Shown one piece after another: positions 1-7,747 of a stretch of 33,025 bases of DNA. How positions within the stretch are numbered: the first letter of the stretch is position 1; every line of letters starts with the position of its first letter. The stretch lies in assembly GCF_900103035.1 (NCBI RefSeq), contig NZ_FMWO01000050.1, forward strand, positions 1 through 33,025. The letters run 5' to 3'. Source of the stretch: Nitrosomonas mobilis. Lineage in GTDB: Bacteria; Pseudomonadota; Gammaproteobacteria; Burkholderiales; Nitrosomonadaceae. Position numbers and translations under genes: made by a program. The notes under the pieces were generated by a model, which saw only the letters and a list, made by a program, of their open reading frames with translations, was not told the DNA's origin and ran no database searches.

Positions 1-600
1 TGGCGCCATCGGTTCCTGACTTTGCCGGCGGCTACTAAAGCCAACCACTTGCAAGGAATCATTGAGGCGGATGAGACCTTTTTTCCCTCTTCCTGCAAAG
101 GTCAACGTCACCTGAATCGTCCACCGCGTAAACGTGGCAAGCAAATCCATGTACGTAGCACAGGCAAAGATCAGGTGCCGGTGCTGGTAGTACGCGACCG
201 CTCTGGTGCAACAGCAGATTTCATGTTGAATGCGCCTGATAGAAAGACAATTGAGCCTCCTTTGCGGGCTATCCTGGCAAAAGATGCCATTTTCTGTAGT
301 GATGGCGCTGCCGTCTACCGGTCTGTGGCTCATAGCCTCGGAATTACCCATCGCCCCGTCAATCTCTCTGCTGGAATTCGAGTCATTGCTGGTGTTTACC
401 ATATCCAGAATGTTAATGCCTACGACAGCAGACTTAAACAGTGGATGAAAAGATTTCATGGGGTCGCAACCAAATACCTGGAAAATTACCTGGGCTGGCG
501 TAGATGGCTGGAACGTTGGGGTGGGCACAACTCGCCAATCATTGGACTCCAGGCCGCTCTCGGACGAGAAAATCAGTTTCAACTATTAATGCAGACATAG
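1..600 (+). CDS. IS1595-family (ISXO2-like) transposase, 5' truncated by window edge
   Basis: DDE-type transposase that would cut and join the ends of an IS1595-family element. The frame is open from base 1, so the true start lies outside the window; the visible part is 199 codons ending in TAG. The ISXO2-like core is recognisable: an EADETFF segment (first acidic residue), a basic RKRGK stretch, VPVLVVRDRSG, CSDGAAVYR (second acidic residue), and HIQNVNAYDSRLKQWM followed by FHGVATKYLENYLGWRR. No inverted repeat is found after the stop; an IS6 transposase remnant on the other strand abuts it, so the element is probably truncated at its 3' end and immobile. A second, shorter copy of its last 147 bases lies at 7421-7567 in opposite orientation. 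Family assignment is confident; activity is doubtful. Confidence 0.85.
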   Translation, partial: WRHRFLTLPAATKANHLQGIIEADETFFPSSCKGQRHLNRPPRKRGKQIHVRSTGKDQVPVLVVRDRSGATADFMLNAPDRKTIEPPLRAILAKDAIFCSDGAAVYRSVAHSLGITHRPVNLSAGIRVIAGVYHIQNVNAYDSRLKQWMKRFHGVATKYLENYLGWRRWLERWGGHNSPIIGLQAALGRENQFQLLMQT

Positions 601-756
601 CCTTGTTTATTCGCTTCACTGCCCGATGGTCTTGTTCCACGATATTGTTGAGGTATTTAACCTGCCTAACGACAATAGAAGTGTCATTATTCTGATGATC
701 TGATCAACGGCTGCTTTATTGGCGCCACTCTTGTTCATCACTACTTTTTCAGGCAT
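596..756 (-). pseudogene. IS6-family transposase remnant (C-terminal part, frameshifted)
   Basis: On the minus strand a reading from 756 gives MPEKVVMNKSGANKAAVDQ, the PEK..DKSGAN segment of IS6-family transposases. After a single-base frame change it continues as VVRQVKYLNNIVEQDHRAVK, the hallmark IS6 C-terminal motif, and stops matching near 596, where the IS1595 coding end begins. The N-terminal two thirds and the last part of the enzyme are missing and the frame is broken, so this is a dead fragment. Confidence 0.8.
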
Positions 757-856
757 AGCATTGCATTAAGAGGAGTCATTGTCAAATTTGACGCCAATCA
801 AGGAGAACACTTGATCCGGCCCGTGAAGGATTAGGATTAGTAGGAGCTAAAGAAAT

Positions 857-894
857 AAAAAGGGCAATGCGTATTTCTACGCATTGCCCTTTTT
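857..894. terminator. Rho-independent terminator, bidirectional
   Basis: A perfect 17-bp inverted repeat, AAAAAGGGCAATGCGTA, with a 4-base TTTC loop, gives a GC-containing stem flanked by A and T runs on both sides. It lies 25 bases beyond the stop of the minus-strand periplasmic protein gene, for which it is the obvious terminator. On the plus strand it would also stop read-through from the IS region. Confidence 0.85.
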
Positions 895-918
895 AGCCAA
901 ACCAATTATTTTCGATAT

Positions 919-1296
919 TTATGAATCGTTTTTACCACCCGTTTTATTTGTGGTTGAAACTGATTTCATATCGGATTGCTCCGCCGCCATCGCGTGGTGA
1001 TGAGCAGCTTGCTCCAAATATTCCTCTGCTGCTTTTTCGTACTTACGAATCTTGTAAATCACGTGCGATTTAATGTTCTTGCCATTTATACCGAAGTAGC
1101 TGGTACGTGGTTTGTTTTTGAAGATTTCTTGTTGCTCGGTAATCTTGGCGTTCATTTCTGCCGCCATAGACTCAAATTTATTAACCAGGACCTCATGATT
1201 TGCATCATCAGATGCAACAGAATTCATAGATGTACCGAAGATCAAGAACACAAATAACGAAAAAACTAAAACATATTTTTTGGTCGTTGTTCTCAT
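919..1296 (-). CDS. Small exported hypothetical protein
   Basis: A 125-residue protein of unknown function. Residues 1-29 form a Sec signal peptide: basic MRTTTKK, a hydrophobic core, and a likely cleavage after NSVAS. The mature part of about 96 residues is polar and probably helical, with a conserved-looking YFGINGKNIKSHVIYKIRKYE segment around residues 67-87 and a histidine run (AAHHHAMAAEQ) near 97-107 that might bind metal. The start is supported by GGAG eight bases upstream of ATG, and a strong terminator follows at 857-894, so it is probably a single-gene unit. It resembles small periplasmic proteins recurring in ammonia-oxidiser genomes, but I cannot name a family. Codons and frame look intact. 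Confidence 0.75.
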   Translation of the reverse strand: MRTTTKKYVLVFSLFVFLIFGTSMNSVASDDANHEVLVNKFESMAAEMNAKITEQQEIFKNKPRTSYFGINGKNIKSHVIYKIRKYEKAAEEYLEQAAHHHAMAAEQSDMKSVSTTNKTGGKNDS

Positions 1297-1739
1297 GACT
1301 GGTTTCTCCTATAACTTCCCTTTGAAACCATTGTATGTCCGTCAACCTAATGAGTATATTGGGGTAACTATTATTTTTCTCTAAGGGTAACCATTAAATA
1401 CTGTTCGGAGGGTTCTACGCCAAAACTGGCATTTTAATTTGAATATGAGCCCAAGTGCATTTTCATTTGTAGTTATTGTGAGTCCAAAAAAACGTTGAAT
1501 GCAAGCCCGGCTGCTTTTAAACGCGAGCCGTTACACCTAGGGATGCCTGTGCCCGTTAATAACTAGCGACTAGATAAAAATGGAAAACTATCGCCAAAAT
1601 TTTATTAATGCAACAACGCCATTAAGCGTGTTCAAAAAGGCAGAATAACCCAAATGTCGAGCCAAACTGAGCGCGGGCTAGCTCCACACCCCCTGTCAAT
1701 TCAGAAAACTCTTTCGCTATACGTGACAAGGGTATCTAG
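1297..1739. other. Intergenic stretch with no gene; possible IS-end debris
   Basis: No convincing reading frame was seen. Between about 1420 and 1530 there are loosely repeated motifs: GAGCCCAA at 1447, GAGTCCAA at 1480, AAGCCCGG at 1503 and GAGCCG at 1525. These resemble the repeated transposase-binding sites of some IS ends, but no matching transposase adjoins. The first 80 bases should hold the promoter of the exported protein gene ending at 1296; no clear -35/-10 pair stands out. Confidence 0.4.
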
Positions 1740-1740
1740 G

Positions 1741-2190
1741 AAAAATTGCTGGAAATCCTGATTGATGATCCGAATTATGAGTGGCTGATGATTGATGCCA
1801 ATCACTGCGAGGTTCATCCACATGCCGGCGGGGCCAGAGGTGGTAACCAGGATATGAATCGGACAAAAGGAGGCTCAACACCAAGATAGATCTGGCCGTG
1901 GAGTACGCATGTTACACAATGTGCTACTGCTGATTGCACGCAAGTTGGCCGTCTGATCGAAGGGATTGATGCAGATCATCTGCTGGTAGATCGTGGCCAT
2001 GACAGTAATGCCATTATTGAACAGGCGAAAAAACAGGGAATGGAAGTTGCTATTCCTCCAAAGAAGAACCGGAAGACGCAAAGACATTATGATAAAGCGC
2101 TGTATAAACTTAGGCATCTTGTCGAAAATACTTTTCTTCATCTCAAAAGGTGGCGTGGTTTTGTCAAAAATAATTTTTTGCAACAGAGCC
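1741..2190 (+). pseudogene. IS5-family transposase remnant (frameshifted, truncated)
   Basis: Plus-strand frames give pieces of one IS5-family DDE transposase: LMIDANHCEVHPHAGGARGG (first catalytic Asp), NQDMNRTKGG, then after a frame change NTKIDLAV, then after a gap TADCTQVGRLIEGIDADHLL, VDRGHDSNAIIEQAKKQGM (second Asp), IPPKKNRKTQRHYDKALYK and RHLVENTFLHLKRWRG (catalytic Glu). The frame changes and the lost segment near 1910-1925 make it non-functional. The N-terminus is absent and the match stops at RWRG near 2160. It is followed by TTTTTTGCAACAGAGCC (2174-2190), an IS-end-like sequence. Confidence 0.8.
2174..2190. repeat. Solo IS-end-like sequence (GGCTCTGTTGCAAAAAA on the minus strand)
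   Basis: TTTTTTGCAACAGAGCC resembles the terminal inverted repeat of IS6-family elements and some IS5-type elements. A near copy, TTTTTTGCAACAGAGTCC, is at 4966-4983 in the same orientation. No partner end was found at a sensible distance, so it is read as the scar of a decayed element. Confidence 0.5.
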
Positions 2191-2366
2191 AAACTTTTAA
2201 GCATTCAATCAGTGATTTTAAGAGAGATAAAAATTGCAACCATAAATCCGGGCGCTATGTGAAGCGGATTGCTTTTGTTTTTGATGGAATTTTCTGAATA
2301 GCACGTCATCATTCTAACGTGCCTGGTGTGCTGAAACCTGAGAATCAGAATTCCCTGTCTGTTCGA

Positions 2367-2930
2367 TTAGCTAATGCTTTTCTTTTTATTAAAGAAGTAG
2401 ATGCACCATATAGAAATGCCCATTATCGCTAAGCCCAAAAACAGCCAAATTTCATAATATTCAATATCGTCTATGATTAGTTCGATGGTATGACCAAACA
2501 TATATCCCATGACTCCAAAAACTATGCTCCAAATAAGCGCTCCAAGAAGATTCAAGATCAGAAAGCGAAACGAAGGAACATTGCTCGCGCCTAATAAAAG
2601 CGGAGTAGCCGTTCGTAAACCATAAAGAAATCTGAATCCCAGTATAAGTAATGTTTGATGTTTATTAAGTAATGCAATTACTTTTTCTGATTTACGTTTC
2701 AAGTTTGGCCTTTTTTCGAGGATACCCGTACCTTTTGTGAGGCCAAAATAAAAGAGAAGCTGGCAGTTCAGAAATGTAGCTAGAAAAGCAATGCCTATAA
2801 CCCATATCAATTCAAGATAGCCTCGGTGTGCAGCAAAACCACCTAGAAGAAGAATGGTCTCGCCTTCCAGGAAGGTACCTATTGCTATTGCGGTATAACC
2901 ATATGTCGATATTAGCTCTTCTAGAGACAT
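2367..2930 (-). CDS. DedA family inner-membrane protein
   Basis: A 187-residue polytopic membrane protein of the DedA/SNARE-associated (VTT) family. Members are proposed lipid scramblases or transporters needed for membrane homeostasis, such as undecaprenyl-phosphate or phospholipid flipping. The sequence begins with MSLEELISTYGYTAIAIGTF and the diagnostic FLEGE motif near residues 20-24. It has the family's central segment FRFLYGLRTATPLLLGAS near 100-117, where the arginine pair and proline are conserved, and four to five hydrophobic segments ending in a lysine-rich tail. Length is usual. The gene stands alone between IS scars, with no partner gene and no obvious terminator. Its native substrate cannot be told from sequence. 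Confidence 0.85.
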   Translation of the reverse strand: MSLEELISTYGYTAIAIGTFLEGETILLLGGFAAHRGYLELIWVIGIAFLATFLNCQLLFYFGLTKGTGILEKRPNLKRKSEKVIALLNKHQTLLILGFRFLYGLRTATPLLLGASNVPSFRFLILNLLGALIWSIVFGVMGYMFGHTIELIIDDIEYYEIWLFLGLAIMGISIWCIYFFNKKKSIS

Positions 2931-3380
2931 TGTGTTTTGGAAGCCAGTTTACGATAAAACGAACGAATGAGTAGGTAATAGGCAGTAGATATCGTTACTT
3001 TAGCGGACACAACAAGTTACTATGGCGCTAATGTGTTGCATCAGATGAATGATTATTGTCTCTTAACAAATCTCAGCCAATGAATTCAGAGCAATTCGTT
3101 CTTGGTTGCTATAATGCAATCCATATTTATCTTTGATACGTTTCCAGCGCTTCCCATACTCACATCAAAATGATCTCATAGGTGGTGGCCATTCATGCGA
3201 TGCTTTGTCTGATTTATTCTGGCTGGTTGCGTTGCGCTATGCACCACAAGCATATTTTCATAATCGTTCGCAAATACCCGTCCTTGTGTTCTTGTCCATT
3301 GACCAGCACCATGCTGGTTCGCATAAGCTAAAGGCACAACGTGTTTTGTACTCAGGATATGTAACCACTGCTTGACACAC
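2931..3380. other. Intergenic stretch without recognisable gene
   Basis: About 450 bases upstream of the DedA gene. Several short open frames exist on both strands (for instance 3176-3382 minus), but none has a ribosome site, a codon pattern or a motif that I recognise, and they overlap each other. The segment TTTAGCGGACACAA near 2999 resembles an IS3-type end but has no partner. The stretch is most simply IS debris plus the DedA promoter region. Confidence 0.35.
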
Positions 3381-3511
3381 ATGTATCAAGTTATCAGGCC
3401 TTTGCTGGAGAGTGCCTGCAAAAGGACGGCGCCACGCCGAGTAGATTTGTACGAGATATTTCTGCGCGATGCTGCGCACGGGCTGCCATATTACCTACCG
3501 ACGCAAGAAGC
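3381..3511 (+). pseudogene. IS5-type transposase N-terminal remnant
   Basis: The plus strand reads MYQVIRPLLESACKRTAPRR followed by VDLYEIF, matching the W..I.PLLP...R.GRPR.VDLREV start of IS5-group transposases. After a frame change CAMLRTGCHITYRRKK follows, matching the LRTGC.WR.LP segment. It then fuses abruptly to an IS3 transposase C-terminus. Only about 43 codons remain and the frame is broken. The assignment rests on these short motifs. Confidence 0.5.
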
Positions 3512-3643
3512 AACATCACCGGATACATCGCTGTCTTCTACAACACCGAACGCCTGCATTCAATATTAGGTAATCTGCCACCCATCGTATTTGAACGAAA
3601 AATGGCAGAAAAAGAATCTATGGTGGTGTCTGAAATTACTTGA
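3512..3643 (+). pseudogene. IS3-family transposase (OrfB) C-terminal remnant
   Basis: Forty-three codons plus TGA reading NITGYIAVFYNTERLHSILG then NLPPIVFE and a lysine/glutamate-rich tail. The YI..FYN..R.H..LG..(S/P)P..FE pattern is the C-terminal signature of IS3-family OrfB, including the region just after the catalytic Glu. Everything upstream of this signature, including the DDE core, is missing, and an IS5-type N-terminal scrap is joined in its place. It is dead sequence left by deletion between two IS elements. Confidence 0.7.
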
Positions 3644-3711
3644 CCACTAGACCTCTCCTCGAATAAACACTACCGTCATTCAGAAAAGAGTGGCAATTTA
3701 TGGATAAATTC

Positions 3712-4761
3712 TTAACTGTTACTGTTTTTGAATAGATTAGGGGGCGGCCCTATCGGATCAAAGTCCTTTAACAGAGGAATACCACTCTTATTTATCCATC
3801 GAATGTCTGTATCAAAAGTATTCTGTGGCCCCCAGCTGCCGGTCACTTTTTTCCCATCCGACGTGAAAGTCCAACACATATCTTCTCCTGATGTATTAAT
3901 GGTGTCACCGAGATTAACTGGTTCCTGCCATTCACCATCTGCATCTTGGTGTGAGATCCACATGTCATGTCCACCCCGAGAGCCCAGGTCAGTTCGCGTA
4001 CTGGTAACAAGCAAACTCTTACCGTCTTTTGACAGCCCGGTCCAGTGCATATGATCTCGCTCTGGAGAATTGATTTTTAACCCCAAACTTACTGGTTTTT
4101 GCCATACTCCGTCTTTCTTTTCAACTTTCCAAATATCGCTCTGCTGCGTTACCCCAGGCTGGCTATAGTTGAAATAAATCAGACTGTCAGAAACGATAAT
4201 TGGACAATGTTCCTCACCGGTTGAGGTATTGATGTTTGGAAGTTCTGGTACATCGTTCCAGTTCCTAGGCTGCTGCCATACCCCGTTCACCTTTTGAACG
4301 ACGTACAGGTCACCTGACAACAAATTACCGGGTTCGTATCTTGTGAAATATATGACATTCCCGTCATCAGAAAAACTTGGTTCCAGTTCCCAGGCCGCGG
4401 TATTGATGTTCGGACCCATAGTAGGATCAATATCAGAACCTAAGTGAATGGGCTCCTGCCATGCGCCGCCCATGTTATGGGACATCCATATATCAAAATT
4501 GAGGGGGTCTCCAGGAGATTCAACACTGCCTTCGCGAGTTGAAACAAAGATTGCTGTTTTTCCATCCACACTGTAGGTAATCTCTATTTCTGTAGCAGGC
4601 GAGTTGATCGGTTCTCCCATACTCTTGGATGCCTTGGATGGCTCATCTGCTCCCCCGGTTTCGGCCTCATGCATGCCTGGCATCGCATACGAAAGATTAT
4701 GTACCAGTATCAAAGCCAGAGATGAGAAATAAAGTTTTGCAGAAAAAAGTCCGTCTTTCAT
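3712..4761 (-). CDS. Exported PD40 (TolB-like) beta-propeller protein
   Basis: A 349-residue secreted protein. Residues 1-26 are a Sec signal peptide ending near LSYA-MPGM, followed by a short polar spacer. The rest is built of repeated WD40-like PD40 blades, each with a pattern like D..PSFSDDGNVIYFTR: SVDGKTAIFVST (about 64-75), SFSDDGNVIYFT (about 129-140), LSKDGKSLLVTSTR (about 243-256) and FTSDGKKVTGSW (about 298-309). They alternate with strands of the type W.EP.NLG..IN, which occurs three to four times. Such propellers bind protein or glycan partners in the periplasm or outer membrane; no catalytic residues can be assigned. ATG is preceded by AAGGGA. The gene stands alone between IS scars. 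Confidence 0.8.
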   Translation of the reverse strand: MKDGLFSAKLYFSSLALILVHNLSYAMPGMHEAETGGADEPSKASKSMGEPINSPATEIEITYSVDGKTAIFVSTREGSVESPGDPLNFDIWMSHNMGGAWQEPIHLGSDIDPTMGPNINTAAWELEPSFSDDGNVIYFTRYEPGNLLSGDLYVVQKVNGVWQQPRNWNDVPELPNINTSTGEEHCPIIVSDSLIYFNYSQPGVTQQSDIWKVEKKDGVWQKPVSLGLKINSPERDHMHWTGLSKDGKSLLVTSTRTDLGSRGGHDMWISHQDADGEWQEPVNLGDTINTSGEDMCWTFTSDGKKVTGSWGPQNTFDTDIRWINKSGIPLLKDFDPIGPPPNLFKNSNS

Positions 4762-4965
4762 ACGGGTTCCCTTTCAAAATGTTCCAATTTACGCCCGTAA
4801 CTGAGCGACACTACACGAAAGAAATCGCCCTCTCTCATGTTCGATTATCTCCTAAAGGAGAACTTTTGTGCAATGCTAGGCTGCGCGAGCTAAAGACAGA
4901 GCCTAAGTGAATTTAAAAAATGTTTAAAACTAGTTAACTAAAAAATCGGATATAGCTGGTTTTTA

Positions 4966-4983
4966 TTTTTTGCAACAGAGTCC
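4966..4983. repeat. Solo IS-end-like sequence
   Basis: TTTTTTGCAACAGAGTCC differs by one inserted base from the copy at 2174-2190. It directly abuts the truncation point of the resolvase remnant at 4994, so an insertion or deletion at this element's edge probably destroyed the resolvase gene. Confidence 0.5.
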
Positions 4984-4993
4984 GTTTTTGCGC

Positions 4994-5080
4994 TTAATGC
5001 GGCAGAACTTTGTTTAGCGCATCAATCTGTGATTCTTGGTTTTGGTCTTGTGTTGAAATACGAGCATAGCCAACAAGCAT
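4994..5080 (-). pseudogene. Serine recombinase (resolvase) N-terminal remnant
   Basis: Twenty-eight codons and TAA: MLVGYARISTQDQNQESQID then ALNKVLPH. The start LVGYARIST.DQN...Q..AL is the N-terminal signature of Tn3-type resolvases and invertases and includes the catalytic serine (ARIS). A perfect AGGAGG lies six bases upstream of the ATG, so translation could still begin, but more than 150 residues, including the rest of the catalytic domain and the DNA-binding domain, are gone. It marks a former transposon. Confidence 0.8.
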
Positions 5081-5318
5081 CTTAATCCCTCCTGAAACTC
5101 ATACCCATGCTAGCTTTTTATAGGCCAGGTTTCGACAGTTGTTTAATGATAAGCTGAAAAACTGCGTCGTGATCTGCAACAAGAAGCAGAAAGCGGGTTA
5201 AATCAATCTGCTCTAAAAGGTATTCGTTGATTGAGAGTTATAACTAAATCTGATGTTTGATAAAAACCAGCTGGAAGAGGCTGGAGATTGGTTAAAACAT
5301 TAACAACAAGGAGACAAA

Positions 5319-5693
5319 ATGACCATAATATTCAAAGAGATTGAGATTGTGGAGGAAGGTAAACTCATTCATCTTACTATTGCGGGTAAGCTGGAAAAAG
5401 AAGATTACGATATATTTGCTCCCAAAATTGATCAGCAGATTAAACAATATGGCAAGATCAATCTGTTGGTGGAATTAATCGATTTTCATGGTTGGACAGC
5501 TGGTGCGGCTTGGGAAGACACCAAGTTAGGTGTGCGCCATTTCAATGACATTGAACGTCTGGCTATTGTTGGCGATAAAACCTGGGAGAAAGGCATGGCA
5601 TATTTCAGCAAAGCTTTTACCTTAGCTAAAGTGCGCTATTTTGATATCAGTGAGCGTGATGAGGCCGAGGCATGGATTAGAGAAGCACAATAG
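5319..5693 (+). CDS. SpoIIAA-like (STAS-fold) family protein
   Basis: A 124-residue soluble cytoplasmic protein of the SpoIIAA-like family (related to STAS anti-sigma-antagonist folds). It opens with a beta-strand stretch GKLIHLTIAGKLEKEDYD and has the family pattern LLVELIDFHGWTAGAAWEDT near residues 49-68. RLAIVGDKTWEKGMAYF follows, and it ends with the RYFD....EAEAW motif typical of the family. The function of these proteins is poorly known; a lipid- or small-molecule-binding role is suggested by the fold. ATG follows AAGGAG with good spacing. It converges on the multicopper oxidase gene with a nested hairpin (5708-5746) between. Confidence 0.8.
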   Translation: MTIIFKEIEIVEEGKLIHLTIAGKLEKEDYDIFAPKIDQQIKQYGKINLLVELIDFHGWTAGAAWEDTKLGVRHFNDIERLAIVGDKTWEKGMAYFSKAFTLAKVRYFDISERDEAEAWIREAQ

Positions 5694-5707
5694 GGTATTG
5701 TCACGCG

Positions 5708-5746
5708 ACCGTCTTGGTTTGTAATAAGCATTACATATTAGACGGT
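5708..5746. terminator. Nested stem-loop between convergent genes (possible bidirectional terminator)
   Basis: Outer arms ACCGTCT (5708-5714) and AGACGGT (5740-5746) enclose a second perfect hairpin TGTAAT-AAGC-ATTACA (5720-5735). The two stems are separated by 5- and 4-base spacers. It sits 15 bases after the SpoIIAA-like stop, in the convergent gap with the multicopper oxidase gene. There is no long T run, so termination is inferred only from position. Confidence 0.45.
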
Positions 5747-5821
5747 TACGATAATAATATGAGTTTATTTATAATTTTAAACAATGGGTTAATATGGTTT
5801 TAGCTATAAGTTAATGGGACG

Positions 5822-7300
5822 CTAGTGATAAATGCGTGAATACGCCTCAATCACACTTGGTGCAAACAAAGGTGACTCAAATCCTTCATATTGCAGCACA
5901 GTAAACATTCCTCCCCACATGTGGTAGGAAATATGGCAATGCATTGCCCAGCGGCCGGGGTTATTTGCGTCAAATTGTACCGTTACCGTTTGATTGGGCA
6001 TGACCAATACTGTATCGCGGATAGCTCCTGTAAAACGTTTCCCATCGATTGCAACAATTTGAAAGAAATGCCCGTGCAAGTGCATCGGATGGGACATGCC
6101 AGACTTGTTGATGAATTCGATTTCAACCCTCTCTCCTTCCTTGACAAAAAGCGAGTGATTGTTCGGCCACACGTGGTTGTTAATGGCCCATACGTAATAT
6201 TGCATATTTCCGACTAGTTCAGCTCTTAGCTTGCGGTCAACCTTTCTAGGTATTAGCGGATTATTGGCCTTTAATTTCAGTTCAAGGTCATTCGTAATAG
6301 CTCCTATTGAATCCTTAGTCTCCATGGAAATTGAAGGAACTTCAATATCTTCTGTTTTCAGGATAGCACCTGTTACCATATTAGTCCCTTGTCCTTGGGC
6401 TAACAGGGGAAAGGTACCGCCCTCTTTTGGAATTGAGACAAGAATATCTACACGCTGAGCAGTGGCAAGTGGGAATGTATCAAGAAAAACAGGCACTACC
6501 GGATTACCATCTACCGCAATCAACTTTCCTTGAAGCTTCCCCAGATGTACATGAAAACCACTGGACGATGAGCTGTTGATGAAACGCAGACGGACAACAT
6601 CTCCTGCTTTTACATTATAGCTGTCGAGATTCTCAAGAGTTTTCCGATTCGTCAGATAGGCATCATAATTTACGTCGCTGAGATCTGGTTTCATTGGCAT
6701 CATTTTGGTTGAAATCGAAGGCTTCCAGTCACTCCCCTTATGTTTTGCCATAGCGATATAGTTTTTGCGCAGCTCCTGCCATATCTGATCCACATTTTGA
6801 AAGGTGAAATCTTGAAGAAATAAAATAATCTCAGGGTATTGTTTTTTTTCTTTAGGCATAAGAATCATCGGAATGGACATCAATTTCTGCTCATGCAAAC
6901 CAAAATGGCTATGCGCGAAATAAGTACCCGACTGAACTATTTTGAAATTATAAGGATAAGATTTTCCCGGAGGGATCGGTGCTTGAGTGATGTATGACAC
7001 GCCATCTTCTGAATTAGGGTCGATTAGTCCATGCCAATGGAGTGAAGTTGGAACGAGTGTCTGGTTCTCAACCACTACATTAAAACAATCCCCTTCTGTT
7101 TTTTGAAGGTACTCTAAGCCGTCATCAACAATAATTTGATAAACATTAGAGCTTCTTGCCTTAACCTGAATTGCAGTTTCAATAATTTTTAGGTGTGTGG
7201 ATTTACCTGTAACCTCTTTACAAAGATCATACATCGTTGTTTGGGCAACTGACAGCGAAGCCACTAATAATAAAACAAAGAATAAAATGAACTTGCCCAT
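5822..7300 (-). CDS. Exported three-domain multicopper oxidase (laccase/CopA-like)
   Basis: A 492-residue periplasmic multicopper oxidase that would couple one-electron oxidation of a substrate (Cu(I), phenols or similar) to reduction of O2 to water. A Sec-type signal peptide spans residues 1-19 (cleavage near SVAQ) and lacks a twin arginine. All four copper-binding motifs are present: HWHG (88-91), HSH (130-132), HPMHLHGHFF (404-413) and HCHISYHMWGGM (454-465). The last supplies the type 1 Cys, His and axial Met. Length fits a three-cupredoxin enzyme. No long Met-rich loop is seen, though a short MMPMKP segment occurs near residue 200. ATG is preceded by GGAG. A 17-bp palindrome lies 65-81 bases upstream. 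The physiological substrate is unknown; copper tolerance is a reasonable guess. Confidence 0.88.
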   Translation of the reverse strand: MGKFILFFVLLLVASLSVAQTTMYDLCKEVTGKSTHLKIIETAIQVKARSSNVYQIIVDDGLEYLQKTEGDCFNVVVENQTLVPTSLHWHGLIDPNSEDGVSYITQAPIPPGKSYPYNFKIVQSGTYFAHSHFGLHEQKLMSIPMILMPKEKKQYPEIILFLQDFTFQNVDQIWQELRKNYIAMAKHKGSDWKPSISTKMMPMKPDLSDVNYDAYLTNRKTLENLDSYNVKAGDVVRLRFINSSSSSGFHVHLGKLQGKLIAVDGNPVVPVFLDTFPLATAQRVDILVSIPKEGGTFPLLAQGQGTNMVTGAILKTEDIEVPSISMETKDSIGAITNDLELKLKANNPLIPRKVDRKLRAELVGNMQYYVWAINNHVWPNNHSLFVKEGERVEIEFINKSGMSHPMHLHGHFFQIVAIDGKRFTGAIRDTVLVMPNQTVTVQFDANNPGRWAMHCHISYHMWGGMFTVLQYEGFESPLFAPSVIEAYSRIYH

Positions 7301-7364
7301 TCAGCTCCTTCACGCTTAGCGTCGATTTTTCCAAACTAAGCTACAAACCATCATACCATCGCCT

Positions 7365-7381
7365 ACCATATTTGATATGGT
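7365..7381. promoter_or_regulatory. Palindrome upstream of multicopper oxidase gene, possible operator
   Basis: ACCATAT-TTG-ATATGGT is a perfect 7-bp dyad with a 3-base centre, 65 bases upstream of the oxidase ATG. The position suits a regulator site. No adjacent regulator gene is present and it does not match a copper-box consensus that I can name. Confidence 0.35.
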
Positions 7382-7420
7382 CAACTAAATCCGAGAAGTA
7401 TTCCTTCATCATGGTAAAGG

Positions 7421-7567
7421 CTATGTCTGCATTAAACGCTGAGACTGATTTTCTCGCCAGGGAGCGGTCTGGAGTCCAGCGATTGGCTGGTTGTGCTCGC
7501 CCCGGCGTTCCAACCGTCTGCGCCAGTCCAGATAATTTTCCAGGTACTTAGTTGCGACCCCATGAAA
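7421..7567 (-). pseudogene. IS1595-family transposase C-terminal remnant
   Basis: The minus strand reads FHGVATKYLENYLDWRRRLE followed by a tail ending LMQT and TAG, homologous to the last 49 codons of the transposase at 1-600 with about a dozen substitutions. Homology stops sharply at 7567, where unrelated sequence (CACAAATATTCG on the minus strand) begins, so the catalytic core is lost. It lies in opposite orientation to the copy at 1-600. Confidence 0.8.
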
Positions 7568-7747
7568 ACTACGGTTCTGTCACAAATATTCGTAAAGTGC
7601 AAGGCTACACTTATCTGCATACTTTCTAATCAAAATTTTGTCGTGTCGGACAGCTTGTGTTTTATCGGTGAGGTGGGTCATTTATCCAAGAAAGGAGTGA
7701 TGCGGGGATCGTTTTTATATCCGCAATGACCTATTGCATGAAGCAAC
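7568..7747. other. Short gap, no gene seen
   Basis: Between the IS1595 scar and the glycerate kinase stop. A GGAG followed by ATG at 7700 opens a frame of only a few codons. No hairpin that would end the uvrA-kinase transcript was found. Confidence 0.3.

Larger units (their letters stand above)
4762..5318. other. Intergenic stretch with IS-end and resolvase scars
   Basis: This gap holds an IS-end-like sequence at 4966-4983 and a 28-codon resolvase remnant at 4994-5080. The 12-mer TAAAAACCAGCT occurs inverted near 4955-4967 and directly at 5262-5273. The rest, about 5100-5300, must contain the promoter of the SpoIIAA-like gene at 5319. I see no other coding signal. Confidence 0.4.

Noticed and set aside
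1447..1530. Possible short tandem repeats or CRISPR-like array
   Set aside because: The GAGCCC-like motifs are only 6-8 bases, imperfect and unevenly spaced (33, 23 and 22 bases), so they are not a CRISPR array.
3176..3382. 68-codon minus-strand frame in the gap before DedA
   Set aside because: It has no ribosome site or recognisable motif and overlaps competing frames; read as IS debris.
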